Below are positions 17,049 through 25,645 of a stretch of DNA of 64,000 bases, piece after piece. This stretch comes from Ktedonosporobacter rubrisoli (GTDB lineage Bacteria > Chloroflexota > Ktedonobacteria > Ktedonobacterales > Ktedonobacteraceae). Below the pieces are notes generated by a model, which was not told the origin of the DNA, did not search any database, and saw only the letters and a program-made list of their open reading frames with translations. Numbering within the stretch: the stretch's first letter is position 1; each line of letters opens with the position of its first letter. Position numbers and translations under genes: made by a program. Location: assembly GCF_004208415.1 (NCBI RefSeq), contig NZ_CP035758.1:5394001-5458000 (forward strand), written 5' to 3'.

Positions 17049-18674
17049 ATGCAAAGCTACACCGATGGTATGTCTCTAGAAGAACAGATTGGTCATCTGC
17101 TGGTCGCAGGCTTCTGGGGCCTTTCCCCTACCCCTGAAATCATCGACCTGATTCAGAACTACCACGTGAACAACATTATCTTATTTACACGCAATGTACG
17201 CGATACCCAGCAAGTTCTCGATATGACGCAGAGCCTGCAGAAAATCGCCAGAGACGCGGGTCATCGTTCCCCATTGCTAATTATGATTGATCAGGAAAAC
17301 GGGCTCGTCAGCCGCCTTGGACGAGGCTCAACTGTATTTCCAGGCAATATGGCCCTTGGCGCGATTGGGTCGGAGCAGATCGCTTATGAAACGGCTCTGG
17401 CTACCGGACGCGAGCTTCAGGCGCTTGGCATTAATATGAATCTGGCCCCCGTTGTAGATGTCAATAACAATCCTGCTAATCCAGTCATTGGCGTGCGCTC
17501 ATTCGGAGAAGACCCGCACTATGTTGCGCGGCTCGGCTCTGCCGTCGTAAAAGGCTACCGTGAGGCCGGCGTGATCACCGACCTGAAACATTTCCCAGGC
17601 CACGGAGATACTGCCGTAGATTCTCACCTGGCCCTCCCCAGCATTCCCTATGATATGGCGCGCCTTGAAAGCATGGAATTAATTCCGTTTAAGGCGGCCA
17701 TTGAGGCGGGCGCAGATACGGTGATGATAGCACACCTCTATCTTCCCCAGATCATGCCGGAAGCCGATATCCCTTCTTCTGTCTCAGCCTCTATTATCAA
17801 CGGGCTTTTGCGTACACAGTTAGGCTTTAAGGGAGTTGTTATCTCGGATTGTCTGGAGATGCATGCTATCCTTGATACTATCGGCAGTTCGCGCGCTTCA
17901 GTACTGGCCCTGCAGGCCGGCACCGATTTGATCCTGGTCTCACATACGTATGAGCGGCAGCGCGCTGCCTTTGAGGCTATACGCAGCGCGGTTAAGGAAG
18001 GCGAGCTGACTCAGGAGGTCATAAACCAGGCGGTAGAGCGCGTGGCCCAGCTAAAGGCGCGCTATCTTTCCTGGGATAACTTACCAGCGCCTAAGATTCC
18101 TGAGTGGGTAGGCGGCCCGGCGCATCTTCAGCTACAGCAACATTCCTATGAGCTCTCCACGACGCTTGTGCGCAACGATAGCGGCCTTATCCCTGTCAAG
18201 CTTGGCCCTGATGAGCGGCTACTGGTACTCACACCGCAGAAAAAGGAGCTCTCTAAAGTCATCGACAGGCATTACGTCGGCGAGGCGTTTATCGAGGATC
18301 TCCAAAAGCGCCATGCCCATGTAGAGCATCTTGCGGTCCAGCTGCCCCTCACGGCTGAGGGACGCGAGGAGATCTTGCAGGCTGCCGACAAGGCAGATCT
18401 TTTGCTTGTGCTCACCGTAAATGCCAATCTCGATCCCGAGCAAGCAGAGCTTATGAAGAAGCTGCTAGCAACGGGAAAACGGGTGATTGGCCTTGCTGTC
18501 TACAATCCCTACGATCTGCTGGCCTTCCCCGAGCTCCCTACCTGCCTGGTCACCTACGAATATACGCTGCCTGCTTTGCAGAGCGCTATTCGGGTTATCT
18601 TCGGCGAGCAGCAGGCACATGGCAGTCTGCCTATTAGCTTACCCGGCCTTTATACGCGGGGCCATCACGCTTAA
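17049..18674 (+). CDS. nagZ: Beta-N-acetylhexosaminidase, GH3 (NagZ-like)
   Basis: Glycoside hydrolase family 3 enzyme of 541 residues. The N-terminal barrel (about 1-340) carries the NagZ signature KHFPGHGDTAVDSH, the substrate-binding SFGEDP and the nucleophile region VVISDCLEMH. The C-terminal part (about 360-541) is a second alpha/beta domain, as in two-domain NagZ of Firmicutes, unlike the single-domain E. coli enzyme. No signal peptide is present, so it acts on imported GlcNAc-MurNAc or chito-oligosaccharides in the cytoplasm and would feed the kinase upstream. ATG 17049 follows CAGGAG closely; an in-frame upstream start at 16992 is less well placed. Confidence 0.93.
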   Translation: MQSYTDGMSLEEQIGHLLVAGFWGLSPTPEIIDLIQNYHVNNIILFTRNVRDTQQVLDMTQSLQKIARDAGHRSPLLIMIDQENGLVSRLGRGSTVFPGNMALGAIGSEQIAYETALATGRELQALGINMNLAPVVDVNNNPANPVIGVRSFGEDPHYVARLGSAVVKGYREAGVITDLKHFPGHGDTAVDSHLALPSIPYDMARLESMELIPFKAAIEAGADTVMIAHLYLPQIMPEADIPSSVSASIINGLLRTQLGFKGVVISDCLEMHAILDTIGSSRASVLALQAGTDLILVSHTYERQRAAFEAIRSAVKEGELTQEVINQAVERVAQLKARYLSWDNLPAPKIPEWVGGPAHLQLQQHSYELSTTLVRNDSGLIPVKLGPDERLLVLTPQKKELSKVIDRHYVGEAFIEDLQKRHAHVEHLAVQLPLTAEGREEILQAADKADLLLVLTVNANLDPEQAELMKKLLATGKRVIGLAVYNPYDLLAFPELPTCLVTYEYTLPALQSAIRVIFGEQQAHGSLPISLPGLYTRGHHA

Positions 18675-18707
18675 AGACTAGATTTTTCTTCTAGAGAGGA
18701 AACAAAA

Positions 18708-18744
18708 GGAGCTGGCATTCTGTGTTTTTTCGGATGCCAGCTCC
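18708..18744. terminator. Bidirectional terminator between nagZ and iolB
   Basis: An 11-base perfect stem GGAGCTGGCAT / ATGCCAGCTCC flanks a 15-base loop that contains a T-run. It lies between two convergent genes (stops at 18674 and 18765). No long T-tract follows the stem on either side, so its efficiency is uncertain. Confidence 0.6.
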
Positions 18745-18764
18745 CCTCATGAAGAGCAGTTAGC

Positions 18765-19613
18765 TTATTGTGGTTTGCTAATGGTGCCAGTGATCTTGCC
18801 GGATGGCGGCAATAGGCGCCGAAATGCCGGATCAACCTGATAATTCCAGAGCCGCGTAGGACCGGCCATCACGTTGAGATAGTAGAGGTCGCAGCCAGGC
18901 ATGGCCGCTACCACGTGATAGCCCTTCGGCACCAGCACAAGATCGCCATCGTGCACCGTGAGCGTCTCATCCAGCCCTTCGTAGTTATAGACGCGCTGAA
19001 AAGCAAAGCCATCGGCAGGCTGAAGGCGATGATAGTAGGTCTCTTCAAGATAGGACTCGTGCGGAGGATTCTCGGTATCGTGTTTATGCGGAGGAAAGCT
19101 TGACCAGTTGCCAGCCGGCGTGATTACCTCAACAAGGATCAGCCGATCGGCCTCCTGATCGGTATCCAACAGGTGTTGCACGCGGCGCAAGGTCTTCCCC
19201 TCGCCTCGCACCTCAACCCCAATCTCGTTAGGCCGAATCAAGCGCGCTGGCAGCTTGCGTCCACTGGCCGGCGTGCTCGCAATAGCCACCTCCATCGTCT
19301 CCGACGAGCAGCGCAGGCTATAGCTCGCCTGCTCAGAAAGGTAGAGAACGTAAGGCGCCTTCTCCTCAAACACGCTAAGGCGCTCGCCAATCTGGCCCAC
19401 TGATTGATTATTCAGGTGGGCCTCACCGATCCCTGAGAGCACAATCAGAGCGCTTTCCTGGCCCTCAGCCGCTCCCGTCAGCAGCTGCCCTTTACGCAGA
19501 TGATAGACAGCGAACGAGACATAGCGCCATCCAGCCGAGGCGGGCGTCACCTCGATGGAACAGTGCAGATCCGTCCCTTCCTGTTTTTCTTGTGGCCTGA
19601 TGAGTAAAGCCAT
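18765..19613 (-). CDS. iolB: 5-deoxy-glucuronate isomerase
   Basis: Cupin enzyme of 282 residues that converts 5-deoxy-glucuronate to 2-deoxy-5-keto-gluconate in myo-inositol breakdown. The metal site is visible as PPHKHDT (two His), ESYLEETYYHR (Glu and His) and a later His in KGYHVV. The bicupin length fits the family. AAGGAG precedes ATG 19613. It lies 35 bases after the Gfo/Idh dehydrogenase gene, forming a two-gene inositol unit; iolC, iolD and iolE are not in the window. Confidence 0.92.
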   Translation of the reverse strand: MALLIRPQEKQEGTDLHCSIEVTPASAGWRYVSFAVYHLRKGQLLTGAAEGQESALIVLSGIGEAHLNNQSVGQIGERLSVFEEKAPYVLYLSEQASYSLRCSSETMEVAIASTPASGRKLPARLIRPNEIGVEVRGEGKTLRRVQHLLDTDQEADRLILVEVITPAGNWSSFPPHKHDTENPPHESYLEETYYHRLQPADGFAFQRVYNYEGLDETLTVHDGDLVLVPKGYHVVAAMPGCDLYYLNVMAGPTRLWNYQVDPAFRRLLPPSGKITGTISKPQ

Positions 19614-19648
19614 AACGATCTTTCTCCTTCTTATCTGTGGCAACAGTC

Positions 19649-20665
19649 TCACACGGGCTGGTAATCTAGCTTTACAGCACGCTGCTCATCAAAGGAGCGC
19701 GTTGCAGCAAGGGCAATAGCCACAGCCTTATAGCCATCATCAGTCGTCACAGGCGAAGCATCGCCGCGTTGCAGCCGCGCAATAAAATCCTCAAGCTCTA
19801 ATACATAGGCGCTGGCAAAGCGCTCAATAAAGCCCGGGAAGATATCATGCGTCGCACCCCGTTTATTGAAGATATGTAGTGCATGCTGGCTCAGCGCCCC
19901 AACCTGGATAGTCCCTTCAGTTCCCACAACTTCGGCCCGAATATCATAGCCATAGCCAGCATTGCGGCTCCCTTCAATATCGCCAGTTGCCCCATTGGCA
20001 AAGCGCACAAAGGTAAGGGCCTGATCAACATCGGCATAGGTCTGCAAGAATGCATTCTTGACAACCGCACCCATGGCCGTTACTTCTACCACCTCATCGG
20101 CCATCAGAAAGCGGGCAATATCGAAATCATGAATGCTCATATCTAGAAATAAGCGTCCGCTATCCCGAATATAGGCCTCGGGCGGACATTGAGGATCGCG
20201 ACTTACAGCTTTGAAATAAAGAGGTTTCCCAATATCGCCACGCCTGATCTTTTCAGCGGCGGCATAATAAGCAGGATCATAGCGGCGCATAAAGCCTACC
20301 TGACAGTAGGCATTGGCTTGTTGAACCAGCTGATCTATCGTGCGCGCTTCGTCAAGGGAGAGCGTGATTGGTTTCTCGACAAAAATAGCTTTTCTGGCCG
20401 CAATCGCCTTCTGGATCAATGCCGCATGCGTTGTTGTTGGCGTGACAATCACCACAGCCTCAACATCGGGATGCTCAATGACTGCATCAATATCAGCAGT
20501 ATGCAGAGGAACCGCATACTGGGCAGCAAAATCGGCGGCTCGTTCCGCAACAACATCGGCTACTGCAAGAAGATTGACCCCCGCGACGCGCTCCGCCAGA
20601 TTTGCGGCATGCAGCCATCCCAATCTTCCTAAACCCAGGACGGCGCAGTTAATTTTCTCAGCCAT
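19649..20665 (-). CDS. iolG: Inositol 2-dehydrogenase-like oxidoreductase (Gfo/Idh/MocA)
   Basis: NAD(P)-dependent oxidoreductase of 338 residues. It has a Rossmann motif GLGRLGWLHA at the N-terminus, the catalytic-Lys motif EKPITL (about 97), GFMRRYDP, and the Asp/His catalytic segment DMSIHDFDIARF. These features match myo-inositol 2-dehydrogenases, and the adjacent iolB supports the call. Related family members act on other polyols, so the exact substrate is not proven. Confidence 0.82.
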   Translation of the reverse strand: MAEKINCAVLGLGRLGWLHAANLAERVAGVNLLAVADVVAERAADFAAQYAVPLHTADIDAVIEHPDVEAVVIVTPTTTHAALIQKAIAARKAIFVEKPITLSLDEARTIDQLVQQANAYCQVGFMRRYDPAYYAAAEKIRRGDIGKPLYFKAVSRDPQCPPEAYIRDSGRLFLDMSIHDFDIARFLMADEVVEVTAMGAVVKNAFLQTYADVDQALTFVRFANGATGDIEGSRNAGYGYDIRAEVVGTEGTIQVGALSQHALHIFNKRGATHDIFPGFIERFASAYVLELEDFIARLQRGDASPVTTDDGYKAVAIALAATRSFDEQRAVKLDYQPV

Positions 20666-20874
20666 GTCTCTGCTCTATACCCCTTTCGTTGTCAACACAT
20701 GATATCAGGTGCCCGGTCAGAGAGACCGTTGATTAACCGGTTTCTCTCCCTTAAAAAGTGTAACATACGCCTTATTGACCGTCAATATTTGCTGTGGTAA
20801 GCGAGTTATTATCATTTTGGGGTGTACTCGCCATTATCTTTTTGTAGAGCAATCGGTTTACTTAAAAGTAACCA

Positions 20875-20904
20875 TTGATCCACCTCATGCTAACATGCTA
20901 CAAT
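20875..20904 (+). promoter_or_regulatory. Candidate promoter of the DUF523 gene
   Basis: TTGATC (20875-20880) and TACAAT (20899-20904) are spaced by 18 bases. If used, transcription starts near 20911, downstream of the only plausible in-frame ATG (20895). This conflict bears on the start of the next gene. Confidence 0.45.
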
Positions 20905-21533
20905 ACGGCGCAACTACTTGCACAACGAAAGGGGCGTTTCCCATTACTGAAAAAACTCTACCTGTTATAAATTCTCTAGCCTGGCCAGAGGACGATACAT
21001 TTGAATGCGCAGGAGAAGAGAGCGAGCAGCTTGAGGGCTCTCAGTGCGCCAAAGACGAGCAGCCAGAGCGCCATCCAGTCAAACTAGTTAGCGCCTGTAT
21101 GGCCGGTTTCGCTTGTCGCTATAATGGTGTGGCCAAACCAGTTGAGCATATCAGCGCCTTAGTTCAGGAGGGCCAGGCTATCGCGGTCTGCCCCGAACTG
21201 CTGGCCGGTTTCTCGACGCCGCGCCGTCCCGCCGAGATCGTGGGTGGAACCGGTGAGGATGTGCTGGATGGTAAGGCCCGCATCGTTGACGATTCGGGAG
21301 ATGATGTCACAGAACAATTTGTAGCCGGTGCCCAGCGCGTCCTGGAGCTCGTCAAGACTGTAGGCGCTCACGAAGCTATTCTTAAGGAAGGCAGCCCATC
21401 CTGTGGCAGTGGCTATATTTATGATGGCACATTTTCTGGCAACCAGCAGCCTGGGAACGGCGTTACTACTGCCTTATTGCGCCGCCACGGCATCACCATC
21501 CATTCCGAAAAAACCTGGCCTCCCGCAGAATAA
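20895..21533 (+). CDS. DUF523 family protein
   Basis: Protein of up to 212 residues. The DUF523 core covers about the last 150 residues, with VSACMAGFACRYNG, a CPELLAGF segment followed by PRRPAEI, and KEGSPSCGSG; the conserved cysteines suggest a metal or Fe-S site. The function of the family is not established. An acidic N-terminal stretch (about 45 residues) precedes the core. The start is unsure: ATG 20895 has no ribosome binding site and overlaps the -10 box, while ATT 20943 has AAAGGGG eight bases upstream and would give 196 residues. Confidence 0.82.
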   Translation: MLQYGATTCTTKGAFPITEKTLPVINSLAWPEDDTFECAGEESEQLEGSQCAKDEQPERHPVKLVSACMAGFACRYNGVAKPVEHISALVQEGQAIAVCPELLAGFSTPRRPAEIVGGTGEDVLDGKARIVDDSGDDVTEQFVAGAQRVLELVKTVGAHEAILKEGSPSCGSGYIYDGTFSGNQQPGNGVTTALLRRHGITIHSEKTWPPAE

Positions 21534-21633
21534 GCACCGGCAACAGCTCTATCTCAAGCGTTGAGACTACTGCTTCGTTCAAAGGGGAGGCAGGCAGCCA
21601 GGTTTGACAATATTTTTTATCTGCCTACAGAGA

Positions 21634-21674
21634 AAGGCTAGCGTTAACTTATAAGAGAACCGCTAGCCTTTTTT
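21634..21674 (+). terminator. Intrinsic terminator of the DUF523 gene
   Basis: Perfect ten-base stem AAGGCTAGCG / CGCTAGCCTT with a 17-base loop, followed by a T-run (TTTTTT). It ends a few bases before the stop of the convergent aminotransferase gene. Confidence 0.85.
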
Positions 21675-21676
21675 AT

Positions 21677-22843
21677 TTAGCGCTGTAGCTTTACCAGGCG
21701 CTCTTTCACCTGGCGCAAGGTATCATCATTTTTGCAGAAGGAGAGGCGCGCATAGCCCTGTACAATCGCTACATGTTCCTGGCTATAAAAGGATTCCGGG
21801 GGAATACAGGCTACCCCTATCTCCTTAATGAGGTGGTGGGTAAACTCCAGCGGCGTACCTTCAAAGACCCTGGCATAGTTGACCATGACAAAGTAGGTTC
21901 CCTCGGGAACGCGATACTGCAAGCCGCTGCTATCCAGCGCATCGGTCAGTAAGGCAAGTTTGGCCTGGTACATCGCCTGAAATTCCTGATAATAGCTATC
22001 AGGCAGACCAAGTGCATAGGCCACGGCTTCCTGGGCGGGATGATGGACGGCAAAAGTTACAAACTGGTGCGCCCGCGCAACTCCTTCCAGCAGATCGGGA
22101 TGCCCGTAGACCCAGCCAACTTTCCAGCCTGTTGCGTTAAACGATTTACCGGAGCTGCTTACGGTGACTGTACGCTCAAACATGCCTGGCAAGGTGGCAA
22201 TGGGAATATGCTGCGCTGAGCCGAAGAGGAGATGCTCGTATACTTCGTCAGAGATGACAGTCACGTCATGCTCAATACAGAGCTCAGCAATAAAGGTTAA
22301 TTCTTCGCGGCTAAACACGCGCCCACTCGGGTTATGCGGAGTATTCAGGAGCAACGCGCGCGTCCTGGGACTAAAAGCCGCACGGAGCTCATCTGGATCA
22401 AGGGTCCAGGTCGGTGGGTGCAGGGGTACATAGACCGGCCTGGCATTGGCCATAATAATATCCGGCACGTACGAATCATAAAAGGGCTCGATAACTATCA
22501 CTTCATCGCCAGGATCAACCAGGCCCAGTACGGCCGAGAGAACGCCCTCGGTTGCTCCCGCCGTGACAATAACGCCACGAGCAGGATCGATATCCAGATT
22601 GTAAAAGCGTGCAGCATGATCAGCAACGGCTTTGCGCAGAGAGGGAGTACCCGGACCAGGCGCATACTGGTTATATTTTCCAGCTTGCAACGCCTTGACC
22701 ATCTCTCCAACAACATCTCCTGGAGCATCAAAATCTGGCTTTCCCTGGCCCAGATTCAATGCATTATATTGTTGGGCAAGATTATTGATCTCCGTAAAAA
22801 TAGTGGTACCAAATGTCTCTACGCGGCGCGCGGGTATGGACAT
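21677..22843 (-). CDS. Class I/II pyridoxal-phosphate aminotransferase
   Basis: Fold-type I aminotransferase of 388 residues. It contains NLGQGKPDFD at the start, the Asn/Asp/Tyr ligands (NTPHNPSGRVF, ISDEVYEHL) and the PLP lysine in SSSGKSFNATGWKVGW. The pattern is closest to kynurenine/methionine aminotransferases (YbdL/KAT group), which act on methionine, glutamine or aromatic amino acids with 2-oxo acids. It has no operon partner, so the substrate is not fixed by context. Confidence 0.9.
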   Translation of the reverse strand: MSIPARRVETFGTTIFTEINNLAQQYNALNLGQGKPDFDAPGDVVGEMVKALQAGKYNQYAPGPGTPSLRKAVADHAARFYNLDIDPARGVIVTAGATEGVLSAVLGLVDPGDEVIVIEPFYDSYVPDIIMANARPVYVPLHPPTWTLDPDELRAAFSPRTRALLLNTPHNPSGRVFSREELTFIAELCIEHDVTVISDEVYEHLLFGSAQHIPIATLPGMFERTVTVSSSGKSFNATGWKVGWVYGHPDLLEGVARAHQFVTFAVHHPAQEAVAYALGLPDSYYQEFQAMYQAKLALLTDALDSSGLQYRVPEGTYFVMVNYARVFEGTPLEFTHHLIKEIGVACIPPESFYSQEHVAIVQGYARLSFCKNDDTLRQVKERLVKLQR

Positions 22844-23161
22844 GTAACTTACTCCATAAAATTATTGATGATTGCAGACCAACCTTCAAGTACATCAACA
22901 GCGCAAGCCTGGTCAGTGCAGTACCAGGCAGGCAGCCCAGGTAGAGCTATAACTATCCTATCATTATATCATGGATGCCAGAAGGGCTTTTTTAAAACCC
23001 GGTTCGCCGCTAAAGCCTGTGGAATGCTCTTTACACAGCAACTACAAGCCTTGCTATTGAGCCAAAAATCCGCTACACTTACCCAACGATGCGTCGCATT
23101 ACGCAAAAGCCCGGCCCTCTACTCAGCAGGAAGCTGGCACAACAAACCCACCAAGGAGTGA
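22844..23161. other. Intergenic region, no gene seen
   Basis: About 318 bases between two divergent genes. Reading frames that cross it are antisense continuations with no family resemblance. It must hold both promoters, but no strong -35/-10 pair was picked out. Confidence 0.5.
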
Positions 23162-23689
23162 ATGTTCCCTATGAAGAAGCTATTGATCATTTGCGGCATT
23201 TCGTTTGCTGGCAAATCTACGCTGGCCAGGGCTCTCACCGAGCGCTTCCACTATCCTGAAGTCGATGTGGATGAGGTTAAATACGAACTTTACGGATCAG
23301 CTATTCAGGATGAGGAGCTGCGTCCCGAAGATTGGGAGCGCACCTACGCAGAAACCGATCAGCGCATCGAGCACTATCTTCAAGCTGGCAAGAGCGTCGT
23401 CGATGCTTCGCGCTACTTCACGAAGCAAGAGCGGGAACTGGCCCGGCGTATAGCTATGAGCCAGAACGCCGAGCTAGTGACTATTTTTGTGGATACGCCC
23501 AAAGCTGTTGCCCAGCAGCGCTTGCTCGCCAACAGGGAGAACCCAGCGAGGCGCAACGTCACAGATGCAGACTTTGCAGCTATTCTGGAGGCCATGGAGC
23601 CGCCAACTGCGGATGAGCAACCCCTTGTTTTGCCTTACGGAGAACAGATTGAGCACTGGATTGCCCGAAATATTTCGGCTCTCAGCTAA
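23162..23689 (+). CDS. P-loop kinase (AAA_33/zeta-toxin-like fold)
   Basis: Small ATP-binding protein of 175 residues with Walker A GISFAGKST (about 12), an acidic DVDEVKYELYG segment, and the lid region QQRLLANRENPARRNV. It resembles single-domain nucleotide- or antibiotic-type kinases (chloramphenicol phosphotransferase/zeta group). The substrate is unknown, and no antitoxin-like partner is adjacent. AAGGAG is four bases before ATG 23162 and 13 before ATG 23171, so the first three residues are uncertain. Confidence 0.75.
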   Translation: MFPMKKLLIICGISFAGKSTLARALTERFHYPEVDVDEVKYELYGSAIQDEELRPEDWERTYAETDQRIEHYLQAGKSVVDASRYFTKQERELARRIAMSQNAELVTIFVDTPKAVAQQRLLANRENPARRNVTDADFAAILEAMEPPTADEQPLVLPYGEQIEHWIARNISALS

Positions 23690-24225
23690 ATTCTGTGGGT
23701 CATCTCATACATAAGAACCACAATTGATAGGCTCTTACTCACAATATAGCTTCTATTGTGAGTATCTCATCATGCTGCAATAACCCATACTACTCTAACT
23801 TAAATTCTGCTTTAACAATCAAAACCACGCATGAGAGTTATGATTGTGTGGCAACTTCAGAGTTAGCTGATAGCTGTACTTTTTTCGTTAGAAGACTATT
23901 AGCTCATTTTTCCCAGAAATTTTCCACTAGCGCAGATCAAAATAGCAGTAAAAGGCCAGCAGCTTGACATAATTTATATTTGCTGCTTAAACTCTTGAAT
24001 AAGAGAACCGATAGCTTGCCGTGCATCAACGCACATTGTATTGATCAGGAAATTACTTGCGTGCGGCTTGCTTTTTCCGGCTACCGGGTCCCCGCAACAC
24101 ATATCCTACCAGGCGGTTTCAGGGCGTAGTACAGCACAATTTACTTAGGGCGCATACGTCATGCGCAAGGTAACAACGTAATCCCAAATGATCAGCAGTA
24201 CCCACAGTATCAAAGGGGAAAGACT
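23690..24225. other. Intergenic region with a perfect hairpin
   Basis: No gene is visible in 535 bases. Near the left end lies the perfect inverted repeat ACTCACAATA / TATTGTGAGT (23737-23746, 23754-23763; seven-base loop), about 48 bases after the kinase stop. Without a T-run it may be an mRNA end structure or an operator. The right end should carry the promoter of the next gene. Confidence 0.5.
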
Positions 24226-25572
24226 ATGAGTAGTCATGAAATGGGAGATACATCCTCGGCAAACATAGTCAGAAATCAGCTAGCCATTACAGTACAGCTT
24301 TACAAGCAAATCGCATCTATGTCTCATATCGACGACATGTTTCTCTGGCTTTCGCACGCCATGCTTCAGCTTTTCGACATCCAGGGCGTCCAATGGTGGT
24401 CTTTACAGGCTTACCGCACAGGCCAGTATGCCACGCGCCTACGTAGCATGGCGTACCAGAACACGGCGATTCCCCAGTATGTTGTGCTCAACGACCATAT
24501 CTCAGGCATGATTGAGCATCTGCAAACCTCGCAAAACAACTTTCTCTATCTGGGAGTTAATCGCTTATTCTCAGCCAACCAGGCTGACCTCTTTGCGCGC
24601 TACGGCATGTATTACTGCGCCTGCTATTTTCTGCGCAAGCCAACGCTACTCGTCCCTACCAGACCAAATGCTGCACCATCCGAGATCCCCACGCCCCTGA
24701 TCGCCACGTTATTACTATTTACGCAGCATAACATCTCGCAGAACGTGCTAGCAGCCATCAATATGGTGCTGGAGCAAGCTGTAGCCATCGCCGAAAGCCA
24801 TGGTCTGCTTACTCCCATGAATACATCTGCAGCTACGCCAACATCAGTGCCCTCCGAACCTCCAAACTCGCAGACATCCTTTACGCCATTTCCACCCAGC
24901 AATTCTGCTCCGGCCCAACCTGTCACGCCTCGAAACGCAAACTTCTCTGCCCTGATGCCTACTTTTACCCCTCCTCAGCACATCCAGCCAGCGGCCTCTG
25001 TCTCAAATCAACCAACTTCACCTATGCCAGTAATGGGATCTCAGCCTCCCAAACCAGCATCTACACCTATGCCACCACCTGCTCGCCCCAGGCTTGCACC
25101 TATGACGACACAGCCTCTCAAGCCTCCTACGCCGCCGCCTGCTCACACTATTCCCACAAGCGCCAGGCAGCAACCCACAGCGCCCGAGCCGGCCAGGCCT
25201 AAACAACCTGACCAATCTCGCCCCGCTTCAGCGTTACAATCCGCGCTCAAGGGTAAAACCGGCCAGCGGGCTATCAAGACCCAGCTTGATTTGTTTGATC
25301 TTATTCCACGCCATGCGGAGCAGACTATCAATATTATCAACAATCCACTTGTCGGCAATGCAGTTATCCCCGACAAGCAGGCCAAGCGCCTCTATGATAG
25401 TATAGATGGCAAGAGGAGCCTTGAAGAGATCTGTCTCGATGCAGATATGGATGTTAACTTTGAAGTAAAGAGGATTCGTAAGGCTCTACGCTTTTTGCTG
25501 ATTCAGAAACGTATCCAACTATTTGAACCCAATGGACAGCTTGTGGACAGCACTCCATTTCTCAAGGAGTAA
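24226..25572 (+). CDS. Unknown protein: GAF-like domain, Pro-rich linker, C-terminal winged-helix-like domain
   Basis: No named family was recognised in this 448-residue protein. Residues about 15-190 look like a GAF-type sensor fold (ALA/LFD helices, QWWSLQAYRTG, FARYGMYYCACYFLRKP). Residues about 195-335 are a disordered Pro/Thr/Ser/Gln linker. Residues about 345-448 are an alpha-helical module (LYDSIDGKRSLEEICLDADM, IRKALRFLLIQKRI) like the C-terminal PatA-type modules in some signalling proteins. It has no transmembrane segment. It stands alone, so its partner is unknown. AAAGGGGAAAG precedes ATG 24226. Confidence 0.8.
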   Translation: MSSHEMGDTSSANIVRNQLAITVQLYKQIASMSHIDDMFLWLSHAMLQLFDIQGVQWWSLQAYRTGQYATRLRSMAYQNTAIPQYVVLNDHISGMIEHLQTSQNNFLYLGVNRLFSANQADLFARYGMYYCACYFLRKPTLLVPTRPNAAPSEIPTPLIATLLLFTQHNISQNVLAAINMVLEQAVAIAESHGLLTPMNTSAATPTSVPSEPPNSQTSFTPFPPSNSAPAQPVTPRNANFSALMPTFTPPQHIQPAASVSNQPTSPMPVMGSQPPKPASTPMPPPARPRLAPMTTQPLKPPTPPPAHTIPTSARQQPTAPEPARPKQPDQSRPASALQSALKGKTGQRAIKTQLDLFDLIPRHAEQTINIINNPLVGNAVIPDKQAKRLYDSIDGKRSLEEICLDADMDVNFEVKRIRKALRFLLIQKRIQLFEPNGQLVDSTPFLKE

Positions 25573-25581
25573 AGATTGTAG

Positions 25582-25602
25582 CGGGTCCCTTAGTGGGACC
25601 CG
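25582..25602 (+). terminator. Hairpin after the GAF-like gene
   Basis: Perfect eight-base stem CGGGTCCC / GGGACCCG with a five-base loop, nine bases after the stop codon and between convergent genes. The T-run is weak (TTGCACT), so the terminator call is moderate. Confidence 0.55.
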
Positions 25603-25645
25603 TTGCACTAGTCGCCTAGCAGCGCTAAACCAACAAAGACAAGCG

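Noticed and set aside
23162..23689. Zeta-type toxin of a toxin-antitoxin pair
   Set aside because: The kinase fold fits, but no small antitoxin gene is adjacent, so a general kinase is the safer call.
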